Positions 1 to 11,110 of a stretch of 64,000 bases of DNA are shown here, piece by piece. Numbering within the stretch: position 1 is the stretch's first letter; every line of letters starts with the position of its first letter. The translations under genes were made by a program, and so were the position numbers. Location: positions 1,620,983-1,684,982 of the forward strand of contig NW_003314281.1 of NCBI RefSeq assembly GCF_000143415.4, written 5' to 3'. Origin of the DNA: Selaginella moellendorffii. Taxonomy: Eukaryota; Streptophyta; Lycopodiopsida; Selaginellales; Selaginellaceae. The notes beneath the pieces are model-generated. The model worked only from the letters and a program-made list of their open reading frames with translations, was not told where the DNA came from and searched no databases.

Positions 1-146
1 CTAGTACAAAAAGGTAACTAAGATCTATACCCAAGGAATGATTGCAAAGTCTTTGCACCCAAACGTGTAATCATCGTTTTCATCTTTGCGTATGTAACAA
101 AACTAGTTGCCTAATCTCATTGTATAGTACTTGCTTAGATGTTTTC

Positions 147-157
147 CTCTGATACCA
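147..157 (-). other. Primer-binding site, tRNA-iMet type
   Basis: On the minus strand this reads TGGTATCAGAG, two bases after the LTR end at 160. It is the usual complement of the initiator-methionine tRNA 3' end used by plant LTR retrotransposons. Confidence 0.8.
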
Positions 158-809
158 AATGTAGTGCATAAAGTTTTTACCCTTTATCCTATGGTGCTTT
201 ACCATAGGATAACACCACGAAGCAAAACCTAAACCCTCTTTATGCCATGTGATAAATGCCACTTGTCCAAAGGAATGTGGTGTGGAACCCGAGTTTCAGG
301 GCCTTGTGCCACTAAACAAAGGAACGGTGCCAAACTCCCAAACATAGAGCCAAGGAGTGATAGAACCGGACCACAGAGCTACTCCCGAGCGTACAGCCCA
401 AGGAGCAAAGGGACAGGAGCTCGGAGCGACTTGGAACAGTCCTAGAGCAACTAGTATCCCAATGCCAGGACTAATACGCAAAACAAAGCCAAATGGAGTT
501 TAGCACTATTTCAGCATACTAGCGGCCTAACGTAAGGATATGGGTACTCCACCAGCTAGCATAGAATGGAACTTGGGCTTAGACCCAAGATGGACGTAGA
601 ATAGTGACAGGCACGCAAGCAAGAGCTAGACTATGCCTCAGGTTGGTCAACCATGCCCAACCTACCCACTATCCCTACTATACATTTGGAAATCCCCAAA
701 CCCCCCCCCCCCAACCCTCTCTTATTGTAGATAATATTTCTTTTAATTTCATCCCAGCACTTCCTTTTTTATATATAATTCTTTCCTTGTTACTATTTTT
801 AATATTTAT

Positions 810-909
810 NNNNNNNNNNNNNNNNNNNNNNNNNNNNNNNNNNNNNNNNNNNNNNNNNNNNNNNNNNNNNNNNNNNNNNNNNNNNNNNNNNNNNNNNNNN
901 NNNNNNNNN
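810..909. other. Assembly gap (100 N)
   Basis: Exactly 100 N inside the LTR. The round size suggests a placeholder of unknown true length. The gap follows a C homopolymer and an AT-rich run and precedes another C run, which would explain a failed assembly. Confidence 0.95.
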
Positions 910-1496
910 CCCCCTCTTGAGGAACACATGCTTTGGGCTTTCACCCCAAGCCTCCCTTAGTATCAGGAGTTAGTCTCTGGGACAAGTTCGAAATTTACTA
1001 AATATGGAATGGCGCTAAAATGTGAATTTGGACACGGGATGAACACCATTGTGTTCAGGCCAATCTCTACATTCTGTAGATATGCCAAATGAGCAAATCT
1101 AGACACTTTCCATAAATAGCATTTGGGACTGAAATGAGACTAACACAAAAGGCATGATATCGAGGGTGTTTGGCAGACATGGTAAGCTTTCATGCAGCGA
1201 TATTGAGGGACTAGTCTCAATACGAGAAGGTTTTTGTCAAGCCAGTGCAAGACAGAGCAAAAGAGAACTAACAAGCCAGGCCGAGTATGCTCAGTTAAAT
1301 AGACACTTAAGAATTCCTTCCTTATGCTCATCCGGCCAAGTACAGATGCTAAGCCCAGTTTACTAACACTTAAACAAAAGGGGCTGATAAAAGGAACCAA
1401 CAATACCAACCTCCTGCCATCGTGGCAGTAAGGAAAGAGTGTCCGTAAAGATTGGCTGACAGGTAGCTTTCGATACCCGAAGTCACATTCACGATA

Positions 1497-2334
1497 GTCA
1501 ATACTACTTTGTGTTCTTTGAGTTATCTTTAGTAAGTTGTTTGGCCTATTGTCTACAACTTTCGGTAGTTAAGTTTCATCATTAAGTTTCCTTGATGATA
1601 TACTGGTTATTAAATTTTGTTGGATGGTGCATCCTATGTTTTCCAAACATGATGATTTTGGTGGTTTCTGTACTATAATACTGGTTTATCAGATGATAAC
1701 TTACTTCGAATACTTTTGTGTTCTAAAATAAGATTTATTCATTGATAATTAAGTCTCTAAGATATCATTGTCTATGATTTTGATATTATCCATTTATTGA
1801 TCTTTGAGTTTGGGCCAGTATAGGCAGATTGGCTTCGGCACTTTGTGTGCATGATGAAATCCCTAGTCATGGGGTAGCTACTGTCAACTGGTCACATCAC
1901 CCGGTTCTCTGTCGATGTTTCTTATTCCGTTCAAAAGAGCGTGACTGTGTAAACAACTCTAACTATTTGTTTACAGTAGTCTATCTAAACCTTACCAATG
2001 GGTTTAGTTTCTTTGCTCAGGAGGGTTAGGGCCTCTAGCTTCGCTCTATGTCTCTGCAAGCAAGGGCGTATCACACTTTTGTAAGCTGGGTGACTCCCAG
2101 AGTAGCAAGGGTGGCTGACTCTATTGGTCATTTCCTTGTTGGCGACGGCCGGAAGATGTCTGAGCCGGTAGCACATTCATGTTAGACAAAGAGATTGCCT
2201 CCTAACTCATTTAAGTCGGTGCATTTCTCACATAGTGTGATCACCGTGAACTTTTTTTGGAGTTGTTTCCTTTGCAGTATTCTAGACTGGAGTATGCATT
2301 GACAAGGATGTCAATCTTCCATAAGGGGGGAGAG
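1497..2334 (+). mobile_element. 3' end of internal region of an LTR element, with polypurine tract
   Basis: This stretch lies directly upstream of the plus-strand LTR at 2335 and ends in a polypurine tract (AAGGGGGGAGAG, 2323-2334), the plus-strand primer that marks the 3' end of a retroelement internal region. A diverged copy of 2065-2334 occurs at about 61430-61692, again ahead of an LTR start. The reverse complement of 1500-1850 is recognisable at about 62620-62960. The frame at 1829-2029 is too short and unrecognisable to name. Confidence 0.6.
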
Positions 2335-3468
2335 TGTCGCGAATGTGACTTTAGGTATCAAAAGTTATCTGTCAGCTAGTCTTTACAGACACTCTTTTCT
2401 TACTACCATGATGGCAGGAGGTCGGTATTGCTAGTTCCCTTTATCAACCCTTTTTATTCAAGTGTTAGTTTATTGGGCTTAGCACTTGTACCTAGCCAGA
2501 TGGATATAAGGTAGGAACTCCTATGTGTTTCTAGCTGAGCATACTTGGTCTGGCTCTTAGTTCTTTTTTGCTCTGTCTTGCACTGGCTTGATAAGAACCT
2601 TCGCATATTGAGACTAGTCCCTCAATATCGCTAGATGATAGCTTACCGTGTCTACCAAACACCTTCGCTATCATGCCCTTAATGTTAGTCTCATTTCGGT
2701 CCCAAATGTTATTTGTGGAAAGTGTCTAAATTTGCTCATTTGGCATATCTACGGAATGTAGAATTGTTCTAAACACAATGGTGTTCGTCCCGTATCAAAA
2801 TTTGCAATCTAGGAACATTCCATATTTAGTAAATTTCAAGCTTGTCCCAGAAATTAACTCCTGATACTAAGGGAGGTTTGGGATGAAAACCCAAAGCGTG
2901 TGTTCCTCAAGGGAAATGTATAGTAGGGATAGTGGGTAGGTCGGGCATACCTAACCAACCTAAGGCATAGTCTAGCCCTGCTTGCATGTCTGTCCTTGTT
3001 CTGCATTTGGCTTGGGTCTAAGCCTAAGTTCCATACCATATTAGTTGGTGGGGCACTTATATCCTCGTGTTAGGCCACCGGTATGCCGAAATAGTGCCAA
3101 ACTCCATTTGGCTCTGTTTTGTGTGCTAGTCCTGGCAATGGGATGTTAGATGCTCTAGGACTATTCCAAGTCACTCTGTGCTTCTGTCCCTTCGCTCCTT
3201 AGGCTATATGCTCGGGAGTTACTCTGTGGTCCAGTGTCATTGCTCATTGGCTCCATGCTTGGGAGTTTGGCACTGTTCTTTCGTTCAATGGCCCAAGGCC
3301 CTGAACCTCGTATTCCACACCACTGTCCTATGGACACATAGCATGTGATACGTGGCATATGACACATGGCATCTATCACGTGGTATAAAGAGGGTTTAGG
3401 TTCTACTTCGTGGTGTTATCATATGGTAAAGCATTATAGGATAAAAGGTAAAAACCATATGCGCTACA
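2335..3468 (+). mobile_element. LTR, plus strand (about 1134 bp)
   Basis: The copy begins TGTCGCGAATG right after the polypurine tract and ends GCGCTACA, giving TG...CA termini. It is a reverse-complement partner of 160-1496 along nearly its whole length. It is the least decayed copy in the window and the best reference for the family. It is either a 3' LTR whose upstream element has been lost or half of an inverted-LTR composite. Confidence 0.75.
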
Positions 3469-4279
3469 ATTATTTTGTCAAATGATGAAGAGTTTTCCCT
3501 AAAACTTGTTTTTTCATATCAATTTTCTTACTAATATTTTAACTTTATACTAGATCTTGAAGATAATTGAAGAAGAGTGTAGCTACAATATAGATATTTG
3601 AAGATATAGTCTTTATGATCAAATTTTAAGTATTTATTAGCATTTGTAGATATTGTTGTTAGATGTAAAATATATAAATATGTTGTTGGATTCTTTATAT
3701 GAAGTTATAAATAAAAGGAAATTGGTTGAGTCTTGAAAATTTACATTTCTAAATTGAGAGTTGATTTTTGGATGGAAAATTTTCAACAAATTTTCTTAGG
3801 CTTTTCTAATAGTGGATTTGTTGATCATTTTCTTAAAAACCTTTAGTGAAGAGGTTAGAATTGACTTTTGTTATTTTACACCTTAGTAGGCAGTTTATAT
3901 GATATCAACTGAAAAGGATGCTGACTTTTGGGGCTAAGGAAATTGAGTTATATAGAGCTTGGAGTTGGCGTAGAAAAGTGGCTAATGTGCTTTTTTAGAA
4001 AGATAACTTCTATGCCTTTCTTTATAGTATTATGTTTGGTGGTATGCACTTTGTATTTTGTTAGACTCTAAGAGATATAAAATCTTATTGATCTTGATTT
4101 GGTTTTGGTGGCCCTGCACCTTAGTTAAGAATGGTTATGTCCAATTTAATTATTTGCAATTTAGGTGTTAGTAACTATACTATAACCTTGTCCATTAAAA
4201 GGTTATATACCTATATGAGTCCATCTCATGGTCTTCACTTTAATTTCAGCTAAATGTTAATCATTTATAGCTAGTTTAT
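3469..4279. other. AT-rich spacer, no gene seen
   Basis: AT-rich sequence between two LTR copies. No open frame of note and no similarity I recognise; probably decayed transposon DNA. Confidence 0.5.
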
Positions 4280-5465
4280 TATAGTGCATATAGTTTTCAC
4301 CCTTTATCTTATAGTGATAACCATGGAGCAAAATCAAACCTTTGTATAGTGCATGTAATTATGGGATGAGATTTAAATATACTATCACCGTATATCTTTG
4401 GAACTTTAGGGGATAAATGGGGATAAAATAACCATTAAGGGCTCTCTCATCAAGCAATTATTCTTTCTCAGTTGGTTTAAGAGGAGAGAGATAGAGTGCA
4501 CTACACCTTAGACATATAAACTAAGAGCAATAGAGTAGAACTTGAGTTTCAAAACCTTAGGCCACTAAATGAAAGTACGAAGCTAAACTCTTAAATATAT
4601 AGCCAAGGAGTGTATGAAATTGAAGTATGGAACAACTCTTGAATGTAGAGCTCGAGGAGAGAAGAGCACATAGTGTTATTAGAACAATCCTAGAGTTTTT
4701 AACATTCCAATGCCAAAACTAGTATGCAAAATAAAGCCAAATGGAGTATGGCACTATTGCAGTATATTGATAGCCTAACCTGAGGATATAACTAATATGG
4801 TATAGAGCTTAGGCTTGGACTTAAACCAAATGTAAAATAAAGACAAACATGCAAATCGGAGTTAGATTATACCTCAAGTTAATCAGCCAAACTTACCCAC
4901 TATCCCTATTATATATTTGGAACCCCCTTGCCCCTTGCCCCCCCCCCCCTCTCTCTATCAAGGGTTAGGCTTCCACCCTAGTGTCAAGAGCTGGTTTTTG
5001 GGACAATCACAAAAACTTATGGAATGGTGTTAAATTGTGAATTTAAAAGCGAAAAAAGCACTATCTTGTTTAGGATAATTTCTACATTTTATAGATATGC
5101 ATCACTATCATATAACACATGGGGGAATGATAATGAGAGTGTTTTAGCAAACATGGTAAACTATCACTTAGTGAATATTGAGAAACCAAACTCAATATTG
5201 CAAAATGTCTCAACACTAGTAAATGCAAGCCAACGAATGAGTTTCTTTAATAAAGTCAAGTATGCTTGATTAATAGCACTTAGGAATTTTGTCTTTATAC
5301 TCTTCTGACCAAATATATATATGAGGACCAATTTCTCAACTAGTTTGGGTGAAGATTAATAGAGTCTAACAATATTGACCTCCTACCGTCATGATAGTAA
5401 GGAAAGAATATCTAAAAGGACTCGTTGACAAGTAGCTTTCAATACCTATAATCATATTTATAACA
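4280..5465 (-). mobile_element. Decayed LTR copy, minus strand, apparently solo
   Basis: The sequence runs parallel to 160-1496: the TAGTGCATA start, the C-run near 4935-4955 and the end near CATATTTATAACA. It is heavily depleted of C and G, with many C-to-T and G-to-A differences from the other copies. No primer-binding site is visible to its left, so it looks like a solo LTR or a truncated element. The open frame at 5024-5269 is a by-product. Confidence 0.65.
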
Positions 5466-6360
5466 CTTATAAATTCTTTAGTCATGCTCAAAACTATTGA
5501 CTAAATATGTTAGTGAGCTTATTACAGTTTGATTAGACTTGAGTAATAATTTGGTTCACACTTATCTATGTTCTTATATGTTATACATGGAGTATTACTT
5601 TTCTATTAAACAAATATATGACTCAATAATCTAAATTTAGTGTTTTAGCTTTGCAAAATGAAGAGTTAGTGATTGATATTGGAGTTATTGGTTCCTTATT
5701 GAATTTGAGTTTGGATTATGATTCTTAATACGTTTGTTATAAAATGAGTTATGTTTTGATATGAATAGATGGATTCAAAGGATTGGTTTAGAGATCACTT
5801 ATTGAGCATAGCTTTATCATACTTAATTTTTAGATTGATATAAATATGCTCTTAATTAGCTTTTGTATTGTGAAATTTCAACTTACTGAAGAGTTGAGGA
5901 GGATATTATGGGTTGTACTATGAATTTTTCTTTGGCATTGACATTAATTGATGTGAAACTTGTGATTGTTGTTATATGAGACTTAATTATAAGTTTCTTT
6001 GAGCTTTGGTTATTTGAGTTATTATATTTATTGTTCCATTTATTATGAGTTGTTAAAGAAAGTATTTTGTCCAATATTGAAGTTAGTATTCACATCTAGA
6101 AATCATTGGTGATAATTAACTATCATTTAGGAGAATTAGTTATTCTTATTAGAGGTCTTGACTCACCAACAATCCTAGTCATCCTGGAGCTGGGGTGTTG
6201 TGTCATGTAAGTTGAAAACCCATCCCACCAGCCAAGCTGTAGTAGAGGAACACTAGTATAAGAGAAATAGAGTAGGACCACTTGGCCCCTTTGTCGGTGA
6301 CCCACTAGTGTTAAGCTCAATTACAGTGTGATCTACAGGGTTAAGATAATACTATCACCC
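5466..6360. other. AT-rich decayed transposon DNA, no gene seen
   Basis: No coding evidence. The part near 5880-6080 resembles, in low-complexity fashion, the internal retroelement sequence near 62.9-63.0 kb. A short GC-richer patch at 6140-6320 is unrecognised. Confidence 0.4.
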
Positions 6361-6498
6361 TTTAGCAAGTTGGTTTAGGGTATAAAGGATAAAATCCATC
6401 TTTTGCATAGTAAAAATTTCTCTCTTTAGCAAGTTGGTTTAGGGTATAAAGGATAAAATCCAGGTTTGATATCTTTTGCATAGTAAAAATTTCTCTTT
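6361..6498 (+). repeat. Short tandem duplication (about 64-74 bp unit, two copies)
   Basis: The segment TTTAGCAAGTTGGTTTAGGG... with its continuation through TTTGCATAGTAAAAATTTCTC occurs at 6361-6424 and again at 6425-6498. The second copy has about 10 extra bases. The duplication sits at the edge between AT-rich transposon DNA and GC-richer gene relics. Confidence 0.85.
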
Positions 6499-6669
6499 TT
6501 GCAGTTCAGGGCACAGCAATATCTTTTGCTTAGTAAACATTTCTTCCTTTGTAAGTGCAAAAAGAGGAAACAATGTTCTTCATGGTACAGGTTTGAGGAA
6601 GTGGTTCGCAAGAACACCACAGCTCTACTGAGGAGGTTTTGTGGATTTGCCTGTTCGAGACATGATCAT

Positions 6670-7345
6670 GCCTTATGGTGGATTCTCTTATGAGAAAACA
6701 AAATGAGGATAGGCAACTCCACAAGAGTGTTTTCAACGAAAGGATAAAAAACTCTACTGCTGGACTTGCACGAGCTCACAACCATAGAGGACGTCGCACA
6801 GTCAGGTCCAATGCCATCGAGCTGCAAGCACAGCGTTCCAAGAATACAACACTCGGAGATGTATGGGAAATGTGGAAGCATGGAGGGTGTGAGGGAGATG
6901 TTGTAGAGGAGAGACAAGCAGTGTGGCCAGAAAGAAGCTCTCAAAGCGATGTTTTCCCGGACACGAGTGCTGCGCCAAAAGTTCACGGGTGCTTGGGCGA
7001 ACTTGGCATCCGGCATTGGCACTGCGCTCGTCAAGGGAGGTACAAAAGTCTGGACGTTGCGGGGGAAACTTTCGATCAGATTGAGCGGAAAGACGTAGCA
7101 ACGTGGACTGTGATGTCTTGGAAGCAGAAGACTTTGGTGGCTTTCCAGGAGATGCTCATGCTTCCCAACAAGGTCACATTTCTGGCGCTGCTAAGCAGTT
7201 TGGCTTTGCCAGAACAAAGCTCCAGCAAGCTTTCCGCCTCTTCAACAGGATGCCGTGGAACTTGGTGATTCCGTCTCACGCCCAGCACGGATTCGCGAGC
7301 GAGTCACTGCAGTCCTTCCAGAGGATGAACCAGTCCAAGGAATGA
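6670..7345 (+). pseudogene. Pentatricopeptide repeat (PPR) protein pseudogene
   Basis: Several plant PPR signatures appear but in different frames. Near 6857-6905 the frame reads EMYGKCGSMEGV. The frame starting at 6675 reads SLDVAGETFDQIERKDVATW followed by an AFQEMLMLPNKVTF-like repeat end (7040-7190). The frame from 7103 then gives RLFNRMPWNLV and AQHGFASESLQSFQRM (7240-7335). These are typical pieces of PLS-class PPR proteins, which bind organellar RNA. The repeats are incomplete, the frame shifts at least three times, and no start or full-length protein exists. Intact family members usually run 400-900 residues without introns. Confidence 0.7.
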
Positions 7346-7554
7346 AACCGGATCATCGCATCCTGCGGCCACAGTGGAAGAACGGTCTTCACTTAAGCGT
7401 CTCTGCGTGGATGTCTGTCTTGGAATCTGGATCTGCAAAAGTCCGTCGTATGTCATGCTTTCCTTTGTCATCGATCGATCATTCCGGCTTGAGCGTTTGT
7501 GACACTGGCCAACATCTTCACTCTCAAGAAGAACGAGCGCTCTCGCTCTTCACG

Positions 7555-8169
7555 GACCCGATAACAATGAGACTCATTGTTCCTCCCAGGCCCTGCCGCG
7601 TGTTCCGAAGCTCGAGCTACGGTCCTCGAGAAGACGTCAAGAGGGAGATCTTCATCATGGACGGGGTGGTGACAAAGCAAATCAGGCCGTGGCAGCTGCA
7701 TGAGGAGCATGGCTTCTCCACCCTCGAGTACGTGAAGCAGGAGGCACGGAGCCCGTTCCTCATGGCCGGCCGAGTGGAACTTTGCGGTGACACTTACACC
7801 GTCCGACTGAAAGACTTGGGAGTTGAGTCGGCAGCCGTCCACGCAACGACGAGCTGCGTCAAGCCATGTACGATGTTCTCCAAGGCTCTGCATGATCTGG
7901 GGCTGAATCTCAAGTGGAAGAGTGTTGTTCGAGTCAACAAGCTGGGGCTGTGGAAGATTATGAGACGGTCTGGGAAAAGGGCCACACTCCCCGGGGCTTT
8001 TATGCACATTGCCTCCGGGACGTGGTCGACGAGAGTGGCGAGTTTTCGATCTTGTCGGACCACCGGGGTCAACATCTTTACTTTAGACGTAGAATTTTAT
8101 CAACTTATCGTCTCCTTTAGTTGCATCCACTGGAGAACATCCTCCAAGGCCTGTGCTGTGCACGAGTAA
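7555..8169 (+). CDS. Unrecognised open frame, possibly a broken gene
   Basis: The 304-codon frame 7255-8169 overlaps the PPR relic at its start; its later part (from about 7560) is GC-rich and compositionally gene-like. A second frame over the same bases (7914-8120) reads more naturally near its end (GEFSILSDHRGQHLYF), which suggests a frameshift near 7950. I see no domain I can name, no signal peptide and no obvious splice sites. It could be another decayed gene beside the PPR relic. Function unknown. Confidence 0.25.
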   Translation, partial: DPITMRLIVPPRPCRVFRSSSYGPREDVKREIFIMDGVVTKQIRPWQLHEEHGFSTLEYVKQEARSPFLMAGRVELCGDTYTVRLKDLGVESAAVHATTSCVKPCTMFSKALHDLGLNLKWKSVVRVNKLGLWKIMRRSGKRATLPGAFMHIASGTWSTRVASFRSCRTTGVNIFTLDVEFYQLIVSFSCIHWRTSSKACAVHE

Positions 8170-9011
8170 TGGTTCCTCTGGAGCCTTCTGCGAATCTCGT
8201 ATCCCACGGATCCAACGTCGCGAGCGACAGGTCCCCGAGCGGTGGCCTTCAAAGACTGTTTGACTTTCATTGACTACCCATGACATTGAGCTCAACTAGT
8301 CTGGAAATGGATATCAGTGGATGAAAACGGCAACGTGTGGAACACGTTGTTCTATCCAATTTTGTGAAGCTCTTGTTCTTCAATAAAATGTAGAATGCAG
8401 GAAGAACAAGAGCAACAGAAAATGGAGAAAGTGGAGATCGTCTTTTGGTTGTTCTTTGCTCTAGGCCTCTCGCAAATGCTGGGATCCTCCTCCAAGAACG
8501 AGGCGGATGTTCTTCTCGAGTTCAAGAAGGGTATAAACGACACACAAGGCACTCTTCTTGACTGGAACCCGGGCAATGTTGCCAACATGTGTGTTTGGGC
8601 AGGAATCTCATGCGATTCTTCCACCAGCGTCGTCTCGATCAGGCTTACATCTCTCCTCTTGCAGGGAAGTATATCGCCCTCGACACAGCTCAGAGAGCTC
8701 AACTTGTCACGTAACTATTACATGTCCGGTGAGATTCCCAGCGAGATCACAAACTGTTCTCTCCTTGAGGTGTTAGATCTCTCCTACAATCTCTTCCAGG
8801 GCCGGATTCCAGGCTTCTTGGGACGGCTTCAACGTCTACGCCATCCTTCCCTGGAACTATTACAACCAGGAGATTCCTCGAGCCTGGCAAATTGCTCGTC
8901 TCTCAAAGTCATTGATCTCTCGAGAAACCAGCTTGGTGACCGCATTCCGGAGTCCCTGGGTCAGCTTTCCAGGCTGCAAAATCTCTCTCTGGCTGAAAAT
9001 TCCTACATGCA

Positions 9012-9105
9012 GGCCTCGTCCAGCTCCACCTCGCGATTCCTGGGCCGAAGAACCCTGCGGCGCATCCCCGGATACTTGTTGCCGCCGCTGCTTCCCGAGG
9101 ATCTG
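9012..9105. other. 94-bp GC-rich insertion (filler DNA) in the LRR pseudogene
   Basis: The bases lie between CATGCA and TGGAAC, which are contiguous in the intact paralog (about 20241-20252). They have no counterpart in the paralog. About 30 bases downstream the pseudogene has also lost about 407 bp, with GCT at the junction. On the minus strand one frame reads KYPGMRRR, vaguely like the start of an AP2/ERF domain, but it is too short to call. It may be filler captured during double-strand break repair. Confidence 0.6.
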
Positions 9106-9970
9106 TGGAACACTGCCTCAGAAGCTTGAGCAATTGCTGCTCTCCCTTCTCACGCATCGAAGTTTCTTAAAATTGTGAACGTGTTACGTCTGGCTAAAAC
9201 CAGCTGACATCGATCCCACCTGAGATCTTTGGTGGGGATGACTGCGCTCTTGAAGCAATCGACATGTCCCGCAACAACTTGTCCACAGTAATTCCGGAAC
9301 CTTTGGTGGACTGCCTGTCCCTGGTGGATCTATCCGTTAACAATCTACAAGGAGGCCTACCGAGTGGAATGGCAAAGCTCCGGAACTTAACATCCATGAT
9401 CGTCTCAAGAACAACTTGACTGGGCCTTTGTTTCCACAGGTCGGCTCACTGGAGAAGCTGAATACTTTGGACCTTCATGGAACAGGTTCTCAGGAGCCTT
9501 GAGGGAAGACTACTCCCCAGGTTCGTCGATGCGGCGACTCGATCTCTCTTACAACGAGCTCTCTGGCAAAGTTCCTCCAGGCATTGGCAACTTGTCAAAG
9601 CTCACGAGGCTTGACCTTTCCAGTAACCATCTCTCCGGTGTCATTCCTTCGGAGCTTGGACGCTGCTCTTCCATAACGCTGCTGGACCTGTCAAGCTTCC
9701 AAAGACGATGGACAGTTTCAAAAAGCTTCTCATCCTCAATGTAGGAGATATGTGCTTGGTGAGGTGACCATGGGCTTTGGAGCCACTAAACACCTAGTGG
9801 CCTTGCAACTTGGGCAGAACCAACTCACTGGCCCTCTCCCATACAGTCCAAACGCGGTGCAAGTCTCAAGCCAAACTCGGCAGCATGACTAGCCACTTTG
9901 CACTGGGATCCAAGTGCTAGACCTGTGAATGAACTTCCAGGGCATGTTTCCAGAGATAGTTTGCAAGTGG

Positions 9971-10152
9971 TGGAGATCATTCCCAATGCTTTTACGCTCA
10001 CATTGGTGGCTTTGAAACCTTGCATGAGATCGAGCTGGTCGGGCAAAGCACCAGTAAGGTGGTTGCTGGAGAGATCAATCACTTGAAGATTGGTGAGGTT
10101 GGCGATGCATGCCTAGGATATTGTTGTTTGCGAGTGACAAGACCATCAAGCA
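9971..10152 (-). other. Micro-inversion in the LRR pseudogene
   Basis: These 182 bases are the reverse complement of about 21586-21778 of the paralog. Read on the minus strand they give the LRR sequence IDLSSNHLTGALPDQLDLMQ. Both flanks are collinear with the paralog: TTGCAAGTGG on the left and AGTCTCCTGG on the right. Confidence 0.9.
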
Positions 10153-10888
10153 AGTCTCCTGGGTGTATACCTTTGGCGGTGGCATGTTTGACTACGGGAT
10201 CACCCTGCGAGGAGTATATACCAACATATCAAACCTCGTTGATTCGTTCACGCTCATGGACTTCTCAAACAACGAGCTCGAAGGTGAGCTCCTCCTCACA
10301 CTTTCTCGGCTTGTGGGTCTCATGCAGCTCAACATCTCGAGCAACAGATTCTCTGGACGCATCCCAGTTGGACTCTCCATGCTTAAGGTGCTGGAATCAC
10401 TTGACCTGTCGCACAACTTCGAGGGTGGCATTCTGCAGGAGATTGCGTTCATGCCAGTTTCAGCGTTGCCTACAACAATCTCAGTGGTCCTATTCCTACT
10501 GGCAACAACCTCAACACCAGGTTTCTGGATGCCTTTACAGGCAACACTCTCTTGTGTGGATTCCCACTCTCAGCATGCAATGCTTCGACATCTAATTCCT
10601 CGACCAACATCCCAGTACATGCCACCAACACTGATACATTCTTCATCTTGGGCTTTCTCTGTGGTGTTATCCTGCAGTGGTGTTCACCAGCAAAATCCAG
10701 ATGGTCATCAGCATGTTCTACAAGTTCCAAGAAGATGGAGATCATTCAAAGCTGGATTTTACTGCACAGGCAATCCCACAGCAGCAGTCAAGTCTTGCCA
10801 CCCCCCAGCAACTTAGCTTAATGTAAACACTATAATAAAGGTACCACCTTTTCAAAGCTGTGGTATAGATGAGAGAAACAAGAGTTGA

Positions 10889-11110
10889 TAAGAATGGCCA
10901 GGTGTTAAAGAGGTTGCATTCAGTTCAGATGAAATTCAAAACCTTAAGGAATCTGATTTTAATCTTGAGAAGAGGAAAATTGAAGATATAAATGATAGAA
11001 CTAGCATTGTTCCCATAAAGATGCACAAGAGGTTAGTAAGAAAAGGTGAATTTATTAGTATAATCTCTAAGCAGAAGGAAGGTAAAATAAACTTCACTCA
11101 AATGCTTTAA
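10889..11110 (+). other. Orphan 73-codon open frame, unrecognised
   Basis: Immediately after the LRR duplication ends, one frame stays open from about 10889 to the TAA at 11108-11110. Its composition is protein-like (SSDEIQNLKESDFNLEKRKI, then KMHKRLVRKGEF). There is no ATG near the start. It may be an exon fragment of a decayed gene or chance. No family recognised. Confidence 0.25.

Larger units (their letters stand above)
1..1496 (-). mobile_element. LTR retrotransposon, minus strand: 5' LTR (160-1496) plus start of internal region
   Basis: Positions 160-1496 are the reverse complement of the LTR at 2335-3468. The block reads TGTAGTGC at its left end and ends near CATTCACGATA, the decayed complement of an LTR start TGTCGCGAATG. 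Left of it at 147-157 is a tRNA-iMet-type primer-binding site, so this is the 5' LTR of an element reading leftwards out of the window. The copy carries an extra C-rich/AT-rich stretch of about 200 bases (about 695-910) that includes the assembly gap and is absent from the 2335 copy. No coding capacity remains in the 159 internal bases. Ty3/gypsy affiliation is inferred from the PBS and from related internal sequence in the window. Confidence 0.75.
8395..10893 (+). pseudogene. LRR receptor-like protein pseudogene (partner of 19.6-22.6 kb copy)
   Basis: This is a clear paralog of the gene at 19639-22173, starting at the equivalent ATG (8422). It keeps the signal peptide, the LRR N-terminal cap (AGISCDSS) and the first repeats, then breaks repeatedly. 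It has a 94-bp insertion at 9012-9105, loss of about 407 bp equivalent to 20279-20685, many single-base frameshifts, a lost block near 9860 and a 182-bp inversion at 9971-10152. Its 3' part is nevertheless in the ancestral order and encodes the C-terminal cap (LLCGFPLSACNAS), a partly deleted membrane segment and a cytoplasmic tail, which the other copy has inverted. Similarity between the copies starts at about 8393 and ends at about 10893, so the duplication unit covers only the gene. Confidence 0.9.

Noticed and set aside
604-960. Open frames spanning the N gap on both strands
   Set aside because: They exist only because the gap is read as unknown residues; the flanks are LTR sequence.
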